This document shows, one piece after another, positions 34,260 through 49,819 of a stretch of 64,000 nt of DNA. Below the pieces are notes generated by a model. It was not told the DNA's origin. It saw nothing but the letters and a program-made list of their open reading frames with translations, and did no database searches. The position numbers and the translations under genes are program-made. Every line of letters begins with the position of its first letter. The first letter of the stretch is position 1. Source of the stretch: Spirodela intermedia (lineage: Eukaryota > Streptophyta > Magnoliopsida > Alismatales > Araceae); the NCBI GenBank assembly GCA_902729315.2, contig LR746280.1, forward strand, positions 1,663,501 to 1,727,500, given 5' to 3'.

Positions 34260-37200
34260 GTCATTTCTTGCTGTCACCGTTTCAGAGCTACAAGACGATC
34301 TTATGGTATAAAATTCACACAGCTTGACGGAATTCGATGTTTCCGTTTAACTTACCGAGAACCTAGCGGGAACACACAAACTTTGCAGATCAGCCTGTGC
34401 AGCCCACGCCCCTGTCTGTCCCCTTTGCCACAGGTTCTCGAAGTCAATTCCTCTCGTCCTTTCCCCCGGTTATCGTGGTCCTTCAACAAGACAAAAACGC
34501 GACCTACGCGTGTTCCCCGATTGGACCAGCTTAACCACGCCGGCGGGTATCGTTTTCCTTCGCGGACGGAGGAAGAAAGGATTGGTGATGACCTCCTCGC
34601 ATGTGGCCACGAGGGTCGCTGAATGGAGGTGGCCACCCACCGAAGACTTCAGCGTGTGAGGTGTTCCGTACATTTGACAGGTCGGCAGCGGAAGATGCTG
34701 GATTAAAATAGGACAAGTACGGATGTACCTTCCACATTGGTGAAGCGGCATGCCGTCACTGACGTTGGCTACCGTCAAAAAATACATTCAATGGGGCTCA
34801 TCCTGGAGAGAGCCGATGGACAAGCTGGGAGACAGAAAATGAGGACAGAGACGAAGGCAGATGGACTCACGAAGAGAAAGAGAGCGAGAGGAAGGGATGT
34901 AGACAGATGGAGACAGACAGGAAAAGAAAGAGAGTTATCGCTGCTGATTGACTCGAGGATAGCACCTTTGACTTTCCTTGATCCAAGCGACCACCATCGT
35001 TGATTTGTATCGAAGATAAAGGAAAAAACGTGAACAATTGAGAAATGTAACGGGACAGCAACAGGCGGTGGAGTTCGCACCATCAACGTCCCTATCTGCC
35101 TTTCTAGGGTCAGGAGCATGATTCAGACCTGAGCCGATGCTTCGGGATCCAGCGATCTTGATACGTCACTCAACACGCCAACTCGGTCGACCTTCTTCCC
35201 CCCAGATCACGTTATCATCGCTTCTGTAGTTCCTCTCAGAACCCAATCCCAAGTAAAAAAAGGGTACCGCCATCGTTTGACAAAATGCTAACGAGAGATC
35301 TCCCTAAATCTCCACTCCCTCTTCTCGAACACTTCCCCAGTACGTCAATAAGTACAGTGGAATTTAAAACTTAGTCTTTTATAATAATAGAACATTGTCG
35401 ATTGTACGTAGAAATCAAGAACTGAGCTGGAAGATCAACTTGACGGGTTAGTTAGAAGCTTAGGGGAAAATCTTTCATGGAAAAGAAATAATTATAATTC
35501 ACAAACGCATCCCCATCTTAATTATGAGCATAACATTATTATTAAGAGGGTAATTAATAAATTAAGTTCTAACATCTTCAACACTATTCCTTTATTCATG
35601 AGTATCCGTGATCAAACCGCTGCGATGAGTCACATCGCAAACCTCTTCTAAGTATGATGGGCTTTCTCGAACCTGCAGTTCCGAGTTAATTTAGAATAAA
35701 GAAGGTGCAAAGTCAATTCTGTGCATTTCGGGCCACAAACCTTGATTGGGCCCCATCCATCAAGTCCAACAAAAAAACGCGGACAGTCTCTGACTTGTCC
35801 TATAGTTATGAGTTGGGCTGAGATTGGCCATGCTCACTTCAACTCAATAAAATATGATGTTCTATTAATTTATCTACAAAAATCTCAGCATATCTATACA
35901 TTTAAAATCCGGTTAGATAAGATCGAACTTAGTTCAAGAATCGATTGGGTTCAAGCTGGCGTCACTCAAATTGCAGCCTCATCTGCCATATGATCCTTTG
36001 TCATTGTATAACCTCAGCATAATCACATGTCCTATACTTGAAATGATCGTGAGGAACCCTGTACATATTTAAAAACTGATAATTATCTTATGATGATGAT
36101 GATGAGTTTGTTGGTAAGGGTGATATTCTTGTCAAATACACTATTTCACTTGAAATCTTGAAACCCAACTCAATGTAAGATGAGCAAGACTTCATCCCTT
36201 GATGACTAGAAGTGTCCATAGGCTGGGAAAAAAATGATGATTGAAGAAGCCAGCCCAATGCCTCAGGCCTCTTACAAGCCCCAAACTAGATAATGGGTTA
36301 GACTGTTATGAAGCTTAGGTTTGACTCTCCCTATGCATTGATGCTTGTCATGAAATGAGTTCACAAGTCCAAAATGGAGCTTATCAAAACCTAAGTCAGA
36401 CACCATGCTCATCATCAAAGGGGTGGGAGGGGGGGGGGGGGAAGGGAAAAGAGAGGTAGAGAAAGGGATAGGAAGATGGATGGAGACATCAAGAGAATAT
36501 AAAAACAGAGGTGTCCTACTGAAATATGGCAGCCACTTTAGTAGACTACGAGAATGATTCATGAAATATACACTAAAAGAAAAGACAAACAATACATGAA
36601 TATTAATCTCATATCTAGGGAAATGGCTATTTCTATAAAAAAAATTGATGTTTACTAATAGAAATAAAAATAAAGAGATCATAAATATCTTCTTGTTATA
36701 ATAATGGTTGGATGAAGATCAAGATTATTAGAACCAATCCATTTGTTGTTTGGTTGTGTTTTCAGTATAAATCATAAAAGGAAATACTCAAGAAGAGGTC
36801 AACATGGAGAAAAGGAAATTATGAGAAAAAGAAAACATTTTGGAGAGAAAAATGTATTAATGACTTAATGGGTGTATCCATTACCTGATGAGTCAAACCT
36901 AAGATAGAGATAAAAAGGGATTTCTCTTTGAAGTCAAACATGGCTTGCAATATGAAGTTATTTACTAGTGTCAAAATATCAAAAGATCAAAAATCAAAGA
37001 AAAAGTATACTAAAAGCATAGAGAATCATGCAAGTCAACGGAAGTTTGACTCAACAAATCTTTCCTTGGATCTGATCCCACTTGTTTCAAAGTCCAGTTT
37101 TTAAGCTAAACACAATATCAAACTTAGTCAATTCATGCTCTAAATCCCATCTCTCTTTCTACAAACCAAGTGTTGTGATGCCCAAGCTGCAACAAACTTT

Positions 37201-40000
37201 CAAACACCCAAGTCTTTCTAGCTTATGAAGGGCTTCTTTCAAGTATGAGGATAATGTGTAAGTTAACTATTTCACATCTTTATGAGTGAAATCACTCAGG
37301 AAGAGTACTAGTAAAAATATAAGGTATTTAGTACCATTGTGTTTGAGAGATAAACATATTTAATCTATGGTGTAAGGAGTTTTGTTGATCTTGTGAATTT
37401 CAGCAAATGTTCTATGAAGAGTATAATAGAAACTTAGGGCCTTGTAAGTAGACATAGGTTAGATAAGCCCATTCTATTATAAAAAAAAATTTCTTGTTTA
37501 CTATTTTTTAGTGAGTCAATCCTTCAAGTTGATCCCGTCAGAATAATTTAGTTAAAACATATAACTATCAAGAGTAAAGATAATAAATAGTCATTGCACC
37601 CCTCTTCCTCCCCTTTCTCTACACACACAACCTTGCCAATTTGGGACCAAGAAGGCCTTTGATATCTATGTTCTTATAAATAACTTATATATTATTTATG
37701 TTAATTTTAATATATATAATTCACTAATATATAAAATATAATTATAAAATATCTCTCATTAATTTTACAAGTATTTTGACAACAACTTCACTTTAGTAAT
37801 TTAAAACATATAGCTATGTAGATGAAGCATAATGCACTCATTGCCAATTAGTTTTGATAGGGATGGCTTGTTAGCCTAGCATGACATTGAGATGATGATT
37901 TTTTTCTCAATTAGGCTTAATTGATTTCAGTTGTCTATGTAGGAAAGTTCAAAACTCAGCTCAGATATGGTGGAGTATGATTAAATATGATTATGTATGA
38001 AAATAAAGATAAAACTATTCTTTATATCATTAGGCCTATTAAGCATCAATTCATTTTGATTAATACTTTTCATACTTTTCGAAACCTTTTTGTTGATATT
38101 TGATCTTGAAATAATCAATTCATTTAGATTGACATGAAGGTAAAAGAATCAACAAGACTAAAATAAAATATGGAGTCACATTAAAAGTTTGTCTAAATTG
38201 TTATTAGGCTTATTTATATGAAGCACACATAAAAATAATGTGGATTTTAGAATCTCAAGATGAATCTTTCTTCTAAGCTCAAATAATTTGATATTATGAC
38301 AGCACAATTTGATAATCTATGAAAAATAAAGTATAGTATGATTAAAGTGTTAAGTATCACAGATTAAGTCAGATGATTAAACAAGGAAAATCACTCAAGG
38401 AAAAATAGTCTATATGACTAAAATTGGTTTTTAGTTTCAGGATGATTCCATAGATATGGGCATGCAACCGTTTGAAGGTTTTTGGAAAGCCAATTCAAGT
38501 AGGAACACTATGTAACAAATAAATTTGAATGTTTCAAAGTTTTATGAATTTCACGACATAAGGCAACATTTTTTTTTATTCAAATTCCAAGCGCAAGGAC
38601 TGCCCAATGGCTGATCACCCAGCTAATCATTATGATGACCATTACAGTCCATTAAGTTGGGTACACAAGAGAACTGTTAGCCTAAAGTAAGGCCTGAGCA
38701 AAAAAACCAAAGGAAAATCTAAGAGAGAGCTTCTCACCCCACCACATTCTTCCTCCAAAGAGTCAAGACAAATTCTTCACCCTTGAGTAGACGAAAACGA
38801 CTCAATCTCCATTTGAATCTTTTTCCACTTAAGAGAATGGTTATTTAAGCAATGAAGCCATGAGCTAGGTTGGTTGATACCTTTACCTTCAACATAGAGG
38901 CTTATTAGGCTCCACATATCCAATATAGGCTGGTTTTTGTAACTATATAATCTAATATATAGGTTTTTATAACTATATTCAGTTTTTGGTCATTGGACCC
39001 ATATAGTCTAACACGTAGGCCCATTGAGGCTTCTATATTCAATGATTGGCTGTTGAAATCCTACAATCAGAGAGTGAAGTAGGCTTGATATACCAAACAA
39101 CTATAAAATCAAGTGTGAATCATGATTATTTTTGTCCAATATTGATTACCATATAGAAGAAAACATTCAATTCACCCCCTCCTCTAGAACTATACAATCT
39201 AGAACTATACCAACATGAAAGTATGAAATCTTTTTTGCAAATTTTACAAAAATATTAAAAGGATTAATTTTTCTCATAAAAAATAATCTTATATAAAAGG
39301 TGGGTGCATTTTGGTAAATGAGATTGTACAATGTGTAGCCATTCTATGCAACCGCTTGAGCATGATTTAATGAATTAGCATCCTATGTAAAATGCATGTT
39401 TGTGAAAGTTGAGAAGAAACTTAGAAGAAGGTATGACATAAAATTGATCCAGAGTGATGAGGGGGATATTCAGAATCTATATCACTATAGTATTTCCATT
39501 GCAATCTTGAGATGTGTTCACATAATCTCTCTACTTGGAATGTCTCCTAATTAGGAAGTACACCCTTTGGAAATACTATGATTGGAAGGAGAATAAATTG
39601 AGAGGATTTTTCTCCAATTAGTTAAAAAATGCATCGATTTTGGTCTTAATTTTTAGACGTAGCATACGTCTCAAGTTTTGAAGGATTAGCTTACTTGGAT
39701 TACTCAGTAGTCTCAAGGTGGTTGCGTTTGAAAATATCTTTTTCCAGATATCTCAAAGTGTATGCAGATCCACAATCACAACGTGCATGTTATAACGCTA
39801 TATCTACGACAGAATGTCCCACCAGGCATCAAGCAATATGAGCTGCGAATTCAGAGGTTGGATTACCTTTAAATGAATGGCACATAACACGTACGAATAT
39901 CATAGTGAGGTGTTAACAGATTCTCGAAATGATTTTTGTGGTGTGTACATCATTGCCCTTTCCGGGATTGAAATCTTAAAATAAATTGGCCCTACATGTA
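34260..40000. other. MLO upstream region and AT-rich intergenic DNA
   Basis: From 34,260 to about 35,300 the DNA is mixed in composition and is probably MLO promoter; open frames on both strands show no domain. From 35,300 to 39,950 it is AT-rich with poly-purine runs (for example G-rich at 36,420-36,445). An LTR-tail-like phrase (CAATTCACCCCCTCCTCTAG) at 39,168-39,187 and a similar one near 37,590 suggest decayed LTRs. No coding remnant was recognised. Confidence 0.45.
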
Positions 40001-40030
40001 GTGACCCGTTTTATGATGCCACCTCCGCCA

Positions 40031-41603
40031 TTAACAGCTGGTACCGTGGTTGCAGAAGATGAGGGAGGCATTAAGGTGTTCAACTACTTCAGCACCATCG
40101 ACGACCGTGGGGTTCTCGCCTCCTCCCTTCCGGGCGCTGCTCCCGTTCGTCTGAGACGGCGCCCTCGCTCCGGCGCCACCGCACTGCCTCGGCTGCGTCT
40201 GGTAGAAGACCTTGGAGACCACCAGTTCCCCATCCCTCTCCTCTTCTCCGGGGCCGAGGTGGTACTGGTGCATCACCCAGCTCGTCTTCTCCGGCTTCCT
40301 CTGCTTGCCGCTGCCGGCGTAGAGCACCAGAATCTTCTTGTAACCGACCAGCCTCCCGTTGGCCAGCACAGGACGGGTCTTACCGGTCTTGTGCCACCGC
40401 GTCTCGCCGCCCTGCGCGCCGGCGTGGACCTTCCGCCGCTTCCGGTTACCCGTCGTGTAGGCCTTGGAAGGCCTGTGGAAGAAGTGCCGCACCAGGCCGT
40501 CTTTCCTCACCCCTGTCCGCGTCACCCACCATGCAAAATGAAGAAATAGACAAATTATGGTGAGGGTCTCTGTTTATCTAAGAAATGCGAGGTTTTTCAC
40601 TCGTCATCAATGAGATGGCTACCAGAATTATACAAAATTGCTTGGCAGGAAATCGTCTTGGAGAAGATTTTCCATATAAAATTAATTAAAATCAAGTATT
40701 TTTATGGACCCTTCTGGATCCGACTATGATCCCTAGCCTCATGTCCTGGCAGGGTCATAGTCTTGTGACTCGACCCGATGACACATCAGGAAACCATACA
40801 ATCTTCAGTAATTAAAATATGGTTGCGACTATAACCTTAATGATAATTAAATTACGATGTGACATTTTTGGAGAAAACCCAACTTGGTGTGACATTTGTG
40901 GCGTCAAAATATGCTCATTGTTTTGAATAACCAAAGTTTAGATGGCCAGAAAACAAGATATCCAGGCTTCAATTTCGTGGAGAATAGTCGGAGTCCACTG
41001 CGACTCATTCCCGCGTTTACCCTCCGTAACATATGATGGGTGGTTCTCATGGAGTCGTCTGGACGAGAACAGATTTGAGTTAGACGAACCGAAAGGACAT
41101 ACACGTAGGAATATACAGGCACATATATCACCAGGATTAGTATGACTGTGGGCATGGATGTATATGCATAACTGGGTAGATTGATTACCGGGAAGTTTAT
41201 CTGGATGGGTATAGCAAATGCCGGTCTCCCCCTCGATTGTGGGGATGAACTCGTCTACGAGAGGGTGCAGCTTCGTCGTCTCAGGCCTGGCCTTCCCCTC
41301 CAGATGCTCGAGCAGCTCTTGGTCCGTTGGATCGAACTTCACGCCGGCCGGAAGCCCCGGCAGATCTTGGATCGTCGCCTGGAATCGCCACCGATCGATT
41401 TCAAGTTATGGAAATCCACGCGAGTCGAGTCATTCTGATGAGAACACAGAGACCTGTTCTTGAGGTTGGATACGATGGCCGCAGGACGGGCAAGCCCGAG
41501 TCGTCGTCTTCCTCGGCGAGTTCTGGTCGGCTGAAGAAGCTGGCTTCTTCTCGGCTTCATGGCCAGCGTCGTCATCGTCGTCACGGCGATTGCACCACCT
41601 CAT
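40031..41603 (-). CDS. NAC transcription factor, SND2/NAC073-like, three exons
   Basis: Nuclear DNA-binding regulator. Exons: 41603-41454, 41378-41189, 40512-40031; phases fit and give 273 residues. Exon 1 carries the MRWCN start and CPSCGH motif typical of the NAC073/SND2-SND3 group, outside the NAC domain. The NAC domain follows: [21 protein letters not shown] (this group's variant of LPPGFRFHPTDEEL), [58 protein letters not shown] and [11 protein letters not shown], ending at [10 protein letters not shown]. The tail after it is short (about 50 residues), without an obvious activation motif, so the 3' end is less certain; a GT at the GGTACCAG near 40,046 could be an unrecognised donor. Members of this group promote secondary-wall gene expression. 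Confidence 0.88.
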
Positions 41604-41964
41604 CTTCTCGATCAGTCTCTCATACCTTCACAACCAGCGGAGATCAAGCGAACGAGATAGGACACGCAGAAGATGTTTCCAGGGACAACCTCGGAGTGAG
41701 AGGAAGAAAAACGAGAAAAATAAAAGCGGAGAGCACTGGGAGCTCTCTTAAAGCACAGGATTCCGACTCCTTGCTTCTTCCTGAACTCAGAGGAGGGAAT
41801 AGAATCCCCTCTCCACTTTTTAGCGCCACTCTTCCTCCAACCCTTGAAGGAAAGAAGCCACGGCGATTACAAATCTACGATCCCGAGTTGGAAAAGAAAC
41901 AAAAGACGGAGCAGGCGGAGTCTCCGCGCGTGCGAGTCTGAGATGGGATAGATAGAGATAGGCA

Positions 41965-41965
41965 T

Positions 41966-42002
<37 letters not shown>

Positions 42003-42241
42003 AACAGACAGACGAAGAGATACCACCGAAAGGAAAGAGAGGTTGGACGAGGTGGAACAACCGGGTGGAGTGGAGATTTGGGAATGAAGATTCGCGAGGG
42101 ACGTTTCACCGCTCCGCCCAGAGCAGATGGGCAGAGGAAGAGGCTGAGAACTAGAAAGAGGGGAGGTCCAAAGCAAAGTTCCATCCCCGGAATCGCCCCC
42201 TGGAGTGTCGTACAAGGCATGCACCAACAGGGAAGCCCCAA

Positions 42242-42290
<49 letters not shown>

Positions 42291-42300
42291 TCGTCTGTTT
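41965..42300. repeat. (GA)n and (CT)n tracts upstream of NAC
   Basis: A GA run at 41,968-41,998 and a longer CT run at 42,246-42,292 lie 360-690 bp upstream of the NAC start. Both are nearly pure dinucleotide repeats. Confidence 0.9.
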
Positions 42301-43300
42301 CCTCTCTCTATCTATATCGTAAAGGGAAGTCCAGCAACCTCCGATCCGATGAGAGCTCATGGAAATAGAAAGCCAGCATTAGCTAGGGCAGATCCATCCC
42401 ACCTGCCCTTCCTCAGAAGAGGCGGCTCCCACAAAGTTTCGGCGGGCTCATGCAGCGTTTCAAAGACCAAAGCCATCGTACGGCTCCCATTGCGTTTCAG
42501 ATAAACGGTCCCATTTCGTAAAGTCCATAATAATATAATAAGTCAATACATTAAAAAAATAAAACTAATTGACACGCAGTCCACGTCGTACTTAGGGGAC
42601 GTTCGCGTGATCGGGCCTGGGCCCGGTCCCTCGGGTCGGCCATATATTTGGGCGGGACGGAAGAAGCGTTGAACAATCAAACCCTCCCCGAGTCCGTGAT
42701 TGGCCCAGCTTAACGGCAGGTCAGACCCCCATATTAGAAACCGGTTTACGGCGAGGAGTGTGATGGTGACGCCATCACAGCAGCATGGCGTCATCAGCCA
42801 GAGTTTTTAAGTCAACCACGCTGCCACTGAAATATCGGGAGGAGGGAGTCGTTGTAATCCAAGACGAAGCTTCCTCCTCGCCTCCGCCGTCACCTCGTAG
42901 TCGTCGTCGTCAATCGTTCATTATGTCAAGGTCTTACAAGATCGCACGGCGGCCTCATGTGATTATTTTAATGATGGGAACCTGTTGCACTTTGCTTCCG
43001 TTGATAGAGATTGTACAGTAGAGAATCACACCGCAATCCGAGAAGATGGTGAGAAAGAGAGAGAGAGTGCGGGCATCCTCTTCGCAGCACCTTCCTCCAC
43101 AAGCCAAACCCAAATTGAGGGTGGAAGAGAGCGCCGACGAAGGCCCAGGCACTGTACATGGTGGTGATCCCCTGTCCTCTGCTAAAATGGAGATCCGAGG
43201 TCACCGGCGGTCCGACCCATCTGAAAACTAGAGAGAGAAAAAACAAAGCCCCATAGAGAAAGAAGACGTTTCCGTCTGTCTGCTTCACTTCACCTTGGTG
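42300..43300. other. NAC upstream / DnaJ downstream region
   Basis: GC-moderate sequence between two minus-strand genes. Open frames at 42,785-43,021 (plus) and 42,968-43,288 (minus) have no recognisable domain; the second begins next to the DnaJ stop codon and may simply be its 3' untranslated region. Confidence 0.4.
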
Positions 43301-43305
43301 ATCGC

Positions 43306-44494
43306 TTATCCGGTGAACATTCGCCGGACGACGGACTTCTGCGTCGCCGTGAGCTTCGCCGGGAACACGGTGACGAAGCGGATCCTGAGGTTCCCCCGCC
43401 GTGAAGAGTCTTTCCCCACCGGCATCCCCTCGCCAGCGACGACCTTCTCGTAGCCAGGGTGGACGACGTCGTCGACGTCGACGGCGAGCTCCCTTCCGTC
43501 GAGCGTCGTCAGGCGGACGGTGAACCCGGTCAGCGCCTCCGCCAAGGAGATCCTCTTCGTGAAGACGAGATCGTTATCCTCCCTCGTGAAAACTCCGTGC
43601 GGCTTCTCGTCGATGATGAAGACGATGTCCGCAGGGACGAAGTCCAGCGCCTCGTCGCCCTTCTCTGGGAAGGTGATCCTCGTCCCCTTCTTCCACCCCC
43701 GCCGTATGTCCACCGGCAGGATCTCGTCCACTGGTAACGTCCTCCTGCTCAGAGCCGAAAACCATGATCATCAAGATGATGAGAACTTCGCAAGGGAGGA
43801 TCTATTTTTCTTTTTTGTTCTGAGGATGGAAGAATTAATCACCGACCCGCTGGCGTCGAGGATCAGGCGGGTGATCTTCATCTTCTTCGTGGTTCCGTTG
43901 AAGAGTTCTTCGAGGCTGCAAGAAAGGTACCTCTCGATGGGCTCCGCCTTCCTGGGCTGCTGGTAGCTAGCGAAGTCCTCCTCGTCGCCGAAGATCTTCC
44001 TGAAGAGGTTCTCTCCGAACCTCGCCGGCGCAGCGCCGGGGAACCATTTCGCCCTTCTCCCACTGCCTCCGCCGCCGCCGCCGCGGCGGAACGTGCCGGA
44101 GGACCCGTAGAATTCTGAGAACATCTCGTCGCCGTCGGAGGAGGAGCCCCCCCCTCTTCCTCCCGCCGCCGGCGGAACCTTCCCCTTCCTTCCCCTCCCC
44201 CACTGCTCGTCATACGCTGCCCGCTTGAGCGGATCGGTCAGGACCTGCGACGTCGAAACCATCACAAGGGCTTCGTGAAATCAGCGAGAACAGGAGACAG
44301 AGAGAGAGAGATGGGCGGCGCTGTATTACGTCGCAAGCTTCGGAGATCTGCTTGAACTTGGCCTCCGCCTCCTTATTGTCGCGGGGGTTCTTGTCGGGGT
44401 GCCACTTCATGGCCAGCCGCCGGTAGGCCTTCCTAATCTCCTCCTCGCCGGCGTCCTCGCCGATCTGCAGGAGCTTGTAGTAGTCAACCCCCAT
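43306..44494 (-). CDS. Type II DnaJ/HSP40 co-chaperone (DNAJB1-like), three exons
   Basis: HSP40s deliver clients to HSP70 and stimulate its ATPase. Exons: 44494-44330, 44244-43847, 43744-43306; phases fit, 333 residues. The J domain occupies residues 1-68 with [20 protein letters not shown] and the catalytic HPD (residues 32-34). A Gly-rich linker follows ([33 protein letters not shown]), with no cysteine-rich zinc finger, so it is type II. The two C-terminal client-binding beta domains show [84 protein letters not shown] and [12 protein letters not shown]. There is no organelle-targeting sequence, so cytosol/nucleus is expected. No clear heat-shock element was seen in the upstream 600 bp. 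Confidence 0.94.
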
Positions 44495-44499
44495 CTCCC

Positions 44500-45140
44500 C
44501 AGGTCAACCCCTCGACCTTCCGGCTCTGGCGTCTCTCTCTGCAACTCCCCCCCTCCGCTAACTTCCTCCTCTAGGGGAGCTTGCAGAGCCTGGAATGGAT
44601 GAGGAAGAAGGCTGAGAAGATATACTCAGGGCGACGACCAGCTAACCAGACAAAGTCGCCAGGGATATTAATTTCCACTCGCCCAGAATTAAAAAACTGA
44701 ACTGACGAACTATCCCCCGTCATGAATCTCCGTCTACAGTCAATAGAAAAGACGCTTAAACCTCAGTCGAGTTGACCTTCATACACATCCCTGGATGAAG
44801 CCGCCACGCAATCCACGGGATTAGGACGACGACCCTCCCCCCCCTGCTTCCGGGAAAGACCAGAGGACCCGAAGCGTTGAATGGGCAGAAGATTGATCTT
44901 TTTTATAAGAACAAATGGTAATTTCGCCTCAAAAATCGAGGACTCAACGAGTAATATATAGATATTTGGCAAATCATGGCTCCCAGACGCCGTAAACTAC
45001 CTCGAATCACGATGGGGAAGACAAACGACCGTACTGACTCACCAAGCTCTAACTTTCTTCTGCAGCATCCAAGGTCGAGAGAAAGAGAGAGAGAAAGCGC
45101 GACTGACCAATGGGATAAGACGCGTCCGAGTTTGGGCTGG
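44500..45140. other. Short intergenic region between DnaJ and the OB-fold gene
   Basis: DnaJ leader and promoter plus the 3' end of the OB-fold gene, both on the minus strand. No additional gene was recognised; a short GA tract lies near 45,075-45,095. Confidence 0.5.
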
Positions 45141-45143
45141 AGG

Positions 45144-47086
45144 TCACTCCTCCACGACGTTGACTAGCTCGTACTCGACCAGGGAGAGGTTGTTGTCATC
45201 CTTCACTGAGAAAACAGCGGGCTCGGCAACTTCAACGCGGCCCCACTTATCGACAGCCAACCTCATTGAGCCCTTGAACATGTCGATCTTGGCATTCCGG
45301 AGGATGATCGTGGCTCCTGGTTTCATCAGATCCACTGCGAAAATAGAAAATATATATATATATATTGACGCGGATTCATTTCCTAAAAGATGGGGGGGGA
45401 GGAAAATTGATGTCTAATTAACATCGCCATCCATAATCTACAGTATGAGATCATCTACAACTATGCTTTATCAAGGACTGAACAAAGATCCAATCCGCCA
45501 AGATTTAGGGACAAAAACTCATAAAATAGTTCTGTTCGAATTATCAATTGAAAAATATGCCCATAAAACAGATAACAGCTGAAGTCAAAGCTGCTTAGAA
45601 GGGGAAAAGAAAAGGCAACTTCAGGCCTTGTTATTGAAGTACAGGCACATAATTACACGTAAACAAGCTAAAAATATCCGTAAGTAAGATGCATGAACAC
45701 CCTCCAACATTCTAGTCAGTATTGGGTACAACAGGTTACGATTAAGTGGATCGGTAAAATCTACAGAATCTCTTTACAGAACGTTTATTTTATATCTTCG
45801 CATAATTTCTGTGGACAAGGGTATAGAAGGTAGGTGTGAACAGGGTCACAGAGCAGAAAATATTTAAGATAAGAAGACAAAAGGTCAAGCTACAGATATT
45901 AACATATCGCCATCTAGTGATGTATATGGAAAGCGAAAAAGAAAAAAAATAAGCTATCTGAAAAGACCCCCATCAATGCAGGTAGGAGTTGGCAACCACA
46001 TTAAAAAGAAATGCAAGATACTTGATATCTCACTCGCCGATTATTTTAAAATTTATTAAATACCCGCGTAATCCTAACTTCAACCTGAATTGAGATGGTA
46101 GCAGCTGACATTCTTGCGAGGTCAAACTGATCAATTTTAGTCATTAGCCTAATGAATTGTGGGTTAAAGAAAAAATCGATCACCCTCTGAGGACCCCCCG
46201 TTGAAACATATATTAACAAGAAAATATCAGCTTTAATTCTCAGACCAAAAAGTAAATCAACATGATAAAATTTACACACCGCCGTTCTGTAATAAATGGA
46301 AAAACTAAGAAATTTTTGAAGCATGAGAGGGAATGGAAAGGCTCAAAGAGTTCATGGGGACATTTAATGTTGTCATATTGAATTGAAGAGAAAATTATTT
46401 TTTAAATCAAATCTCAGCTGCCAAAAAAGGCGAAGAGAACCCCAAAGTCAACACTGAATGTTCCCCGTCATTGGATCGCATGTGATATAGGGAATCCTCT
46501 TGGTCCCATCATCCCATATCTAAATGAATATCAGAATCAAAACCGGGTAGGATTGATGACCTCCATGCAAAGCAGGCACCATGAATGGTTAGAGAAAATT
46601 GCGAAACTCTAACCGTGTAACACCCGTAAACGGATTTCTAGTTACATCTAGAATACAATAAAATATGGAACAGAGCAAGATCTGATGCCTAGTCACATCA
46701 AGAGCATTTTGTATTTGAAATTATTTCTCATAATCGTGCATAAAAATATTCGAAATTAGATTCGAACAGGATCGGAGAAGGAAAGATTCGACGGGAGGAC
46801 AGACTGAGAGAGGCGAACCTTGCTCGTTCCTGGCCGTGAAAACGATGGTACCCGTCTCGTCCCCCACGAGGCACTCGGCGATCTTGGTCAGTCGGAGGTG
46901 CGCCGCCGTCGGCCGCCCCTTCTGCATCACCATCTTCGCGTCCACCACCTTCACCGTTAGGGTGTGCCCGCTCGTCCCCGGCTTCAGCTGATCCACCTTG
47001 ATGAACACCGGCTTCCGCTTCGTAGGCACCCCAGCGCCGCCTCCTTGCCGTTGCTGCTGCTTCCCCGCCGCCGGCGCTGCCGACAT
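45144..47086 (-). CDS. Small OB-fold nucleic-acid-binding protein (At4g28440-like)
   Basis: Two exons, 47086-46819 and 45334-45144, separated by a 1.48-kb AT-rich intron, give 152 residues. After a Gln/Gly-rich start, KPVFIKVDQLKPGTSGHTLT opens a single OB fold; AECLVGDETGTIVFTARNEQ, MKPGATIILRNAKIDMFKG and MRLAVDKWGRVEV are its conserved blocks, and the end is LSLVEYELVNVVEE. This is the highly conserved plant group resembling the SOSS-B single-stranded-DNA-binding subunits; its exact role is not established. An in-frame ATG at 47,191 would add 35 residues, but it lies only about 16 bp downstream of the probable TATA box, so the start at 47,086 is preferred. It is head-to-head with the aminotransferase gene, 531 bp apart. 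Confidence 0.9.
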
Positions 47087-47206
47087 CCTGCGGGTGACCG
47101 ATGAAGGAGAACACAGATGGAACCCTAAACCTAGAAACTCCTCCCGAGCTGGCGACGCAATGGCGATGGCAACAGTCGATGCCACTCCCACTGTGCATTC
47201 GTCGCC

Positions 47207-47214
47207 TTTTTAAA
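47207..47214 (-). promoter_or_regulatory. Probable TATA-like box of the OB-fold gene
   Basis: TTTAAAAA on the minus strand, about 120 bp upstream of the chosen start codon. Confidence 0.4.
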
Positions 47215-47409
47215 TGGCCCTTTCGGGAGGAACAGAGAACGATGACGGCGTCTGATTGGGCCAATGTACGGTACTGCGCGAAACATTTATTCCACCCGGT
47301 GGTTCCGCTAAATCTGAAAGAGGAAACGATAGAATGAACGCTCGGATTTCTCTCTCAGAGCCCGGAACGGCTTAGTTAAACTGATCTGCGGTACTACTTT
47401 CATCGAACG

Positions 47410-47535
47410 CATAATGGGCCTATATCGGGCCAAAACGGGCCGATATCCGATTCGGGGCCCGCCGAGGGAGAATAAGACCCAGTCAGGACGAGTATCTAAT
47501 GGGCTGAATAGGCTCAGTCAGCACAGCCTATTATA
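47410..47535. promoter_or_regulatory. GGGCC/TGGGCY cluster between OB-fold and aminotransferase genes
   Basis: At least five elements in about 120 bp: ATGGGCCT, CGGGCCA, CGGGCCG, GGGGCCCG and ATGGGCTG. The density is seen directly. A function as TCP-bound site II elements serving both divergent genes is inferred. Confidence 0.5.
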
Positions 47536-47617
47536 CAAGTATCTGCCTCCCTGATGTCGGCGAAGAGGTTTCTTCATCTTTGTCGTGGACAGTGTGCTCC
47601 GTCACTCTGCAGCAACA

Positions 47618-49817
<2,200 letters not shown>

Positions 49818-49819
49818 AG

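Noticed and set aside
34227-34622. 131-codon plus-strand frame upstream of MLO
   Set aside because: It lies in the MLO promoter, starts at the probable TATA box and has no family motif.
42968-43288. 106-codon minus-strand frame with hydrophobic N-terminus after DnaJ
   Set aside because: It begins next to the DnaJ stop, has no recognisable motif and is better explained as 3' UTR.
44316-44329. Extension of DnaJ exon 1 past 44,330
   Set aside because: Reading on gives VIQRRPSL and loses the J-domain end; the GTAATA donor joins to [15 protein letters not shown], which completes the J domain.
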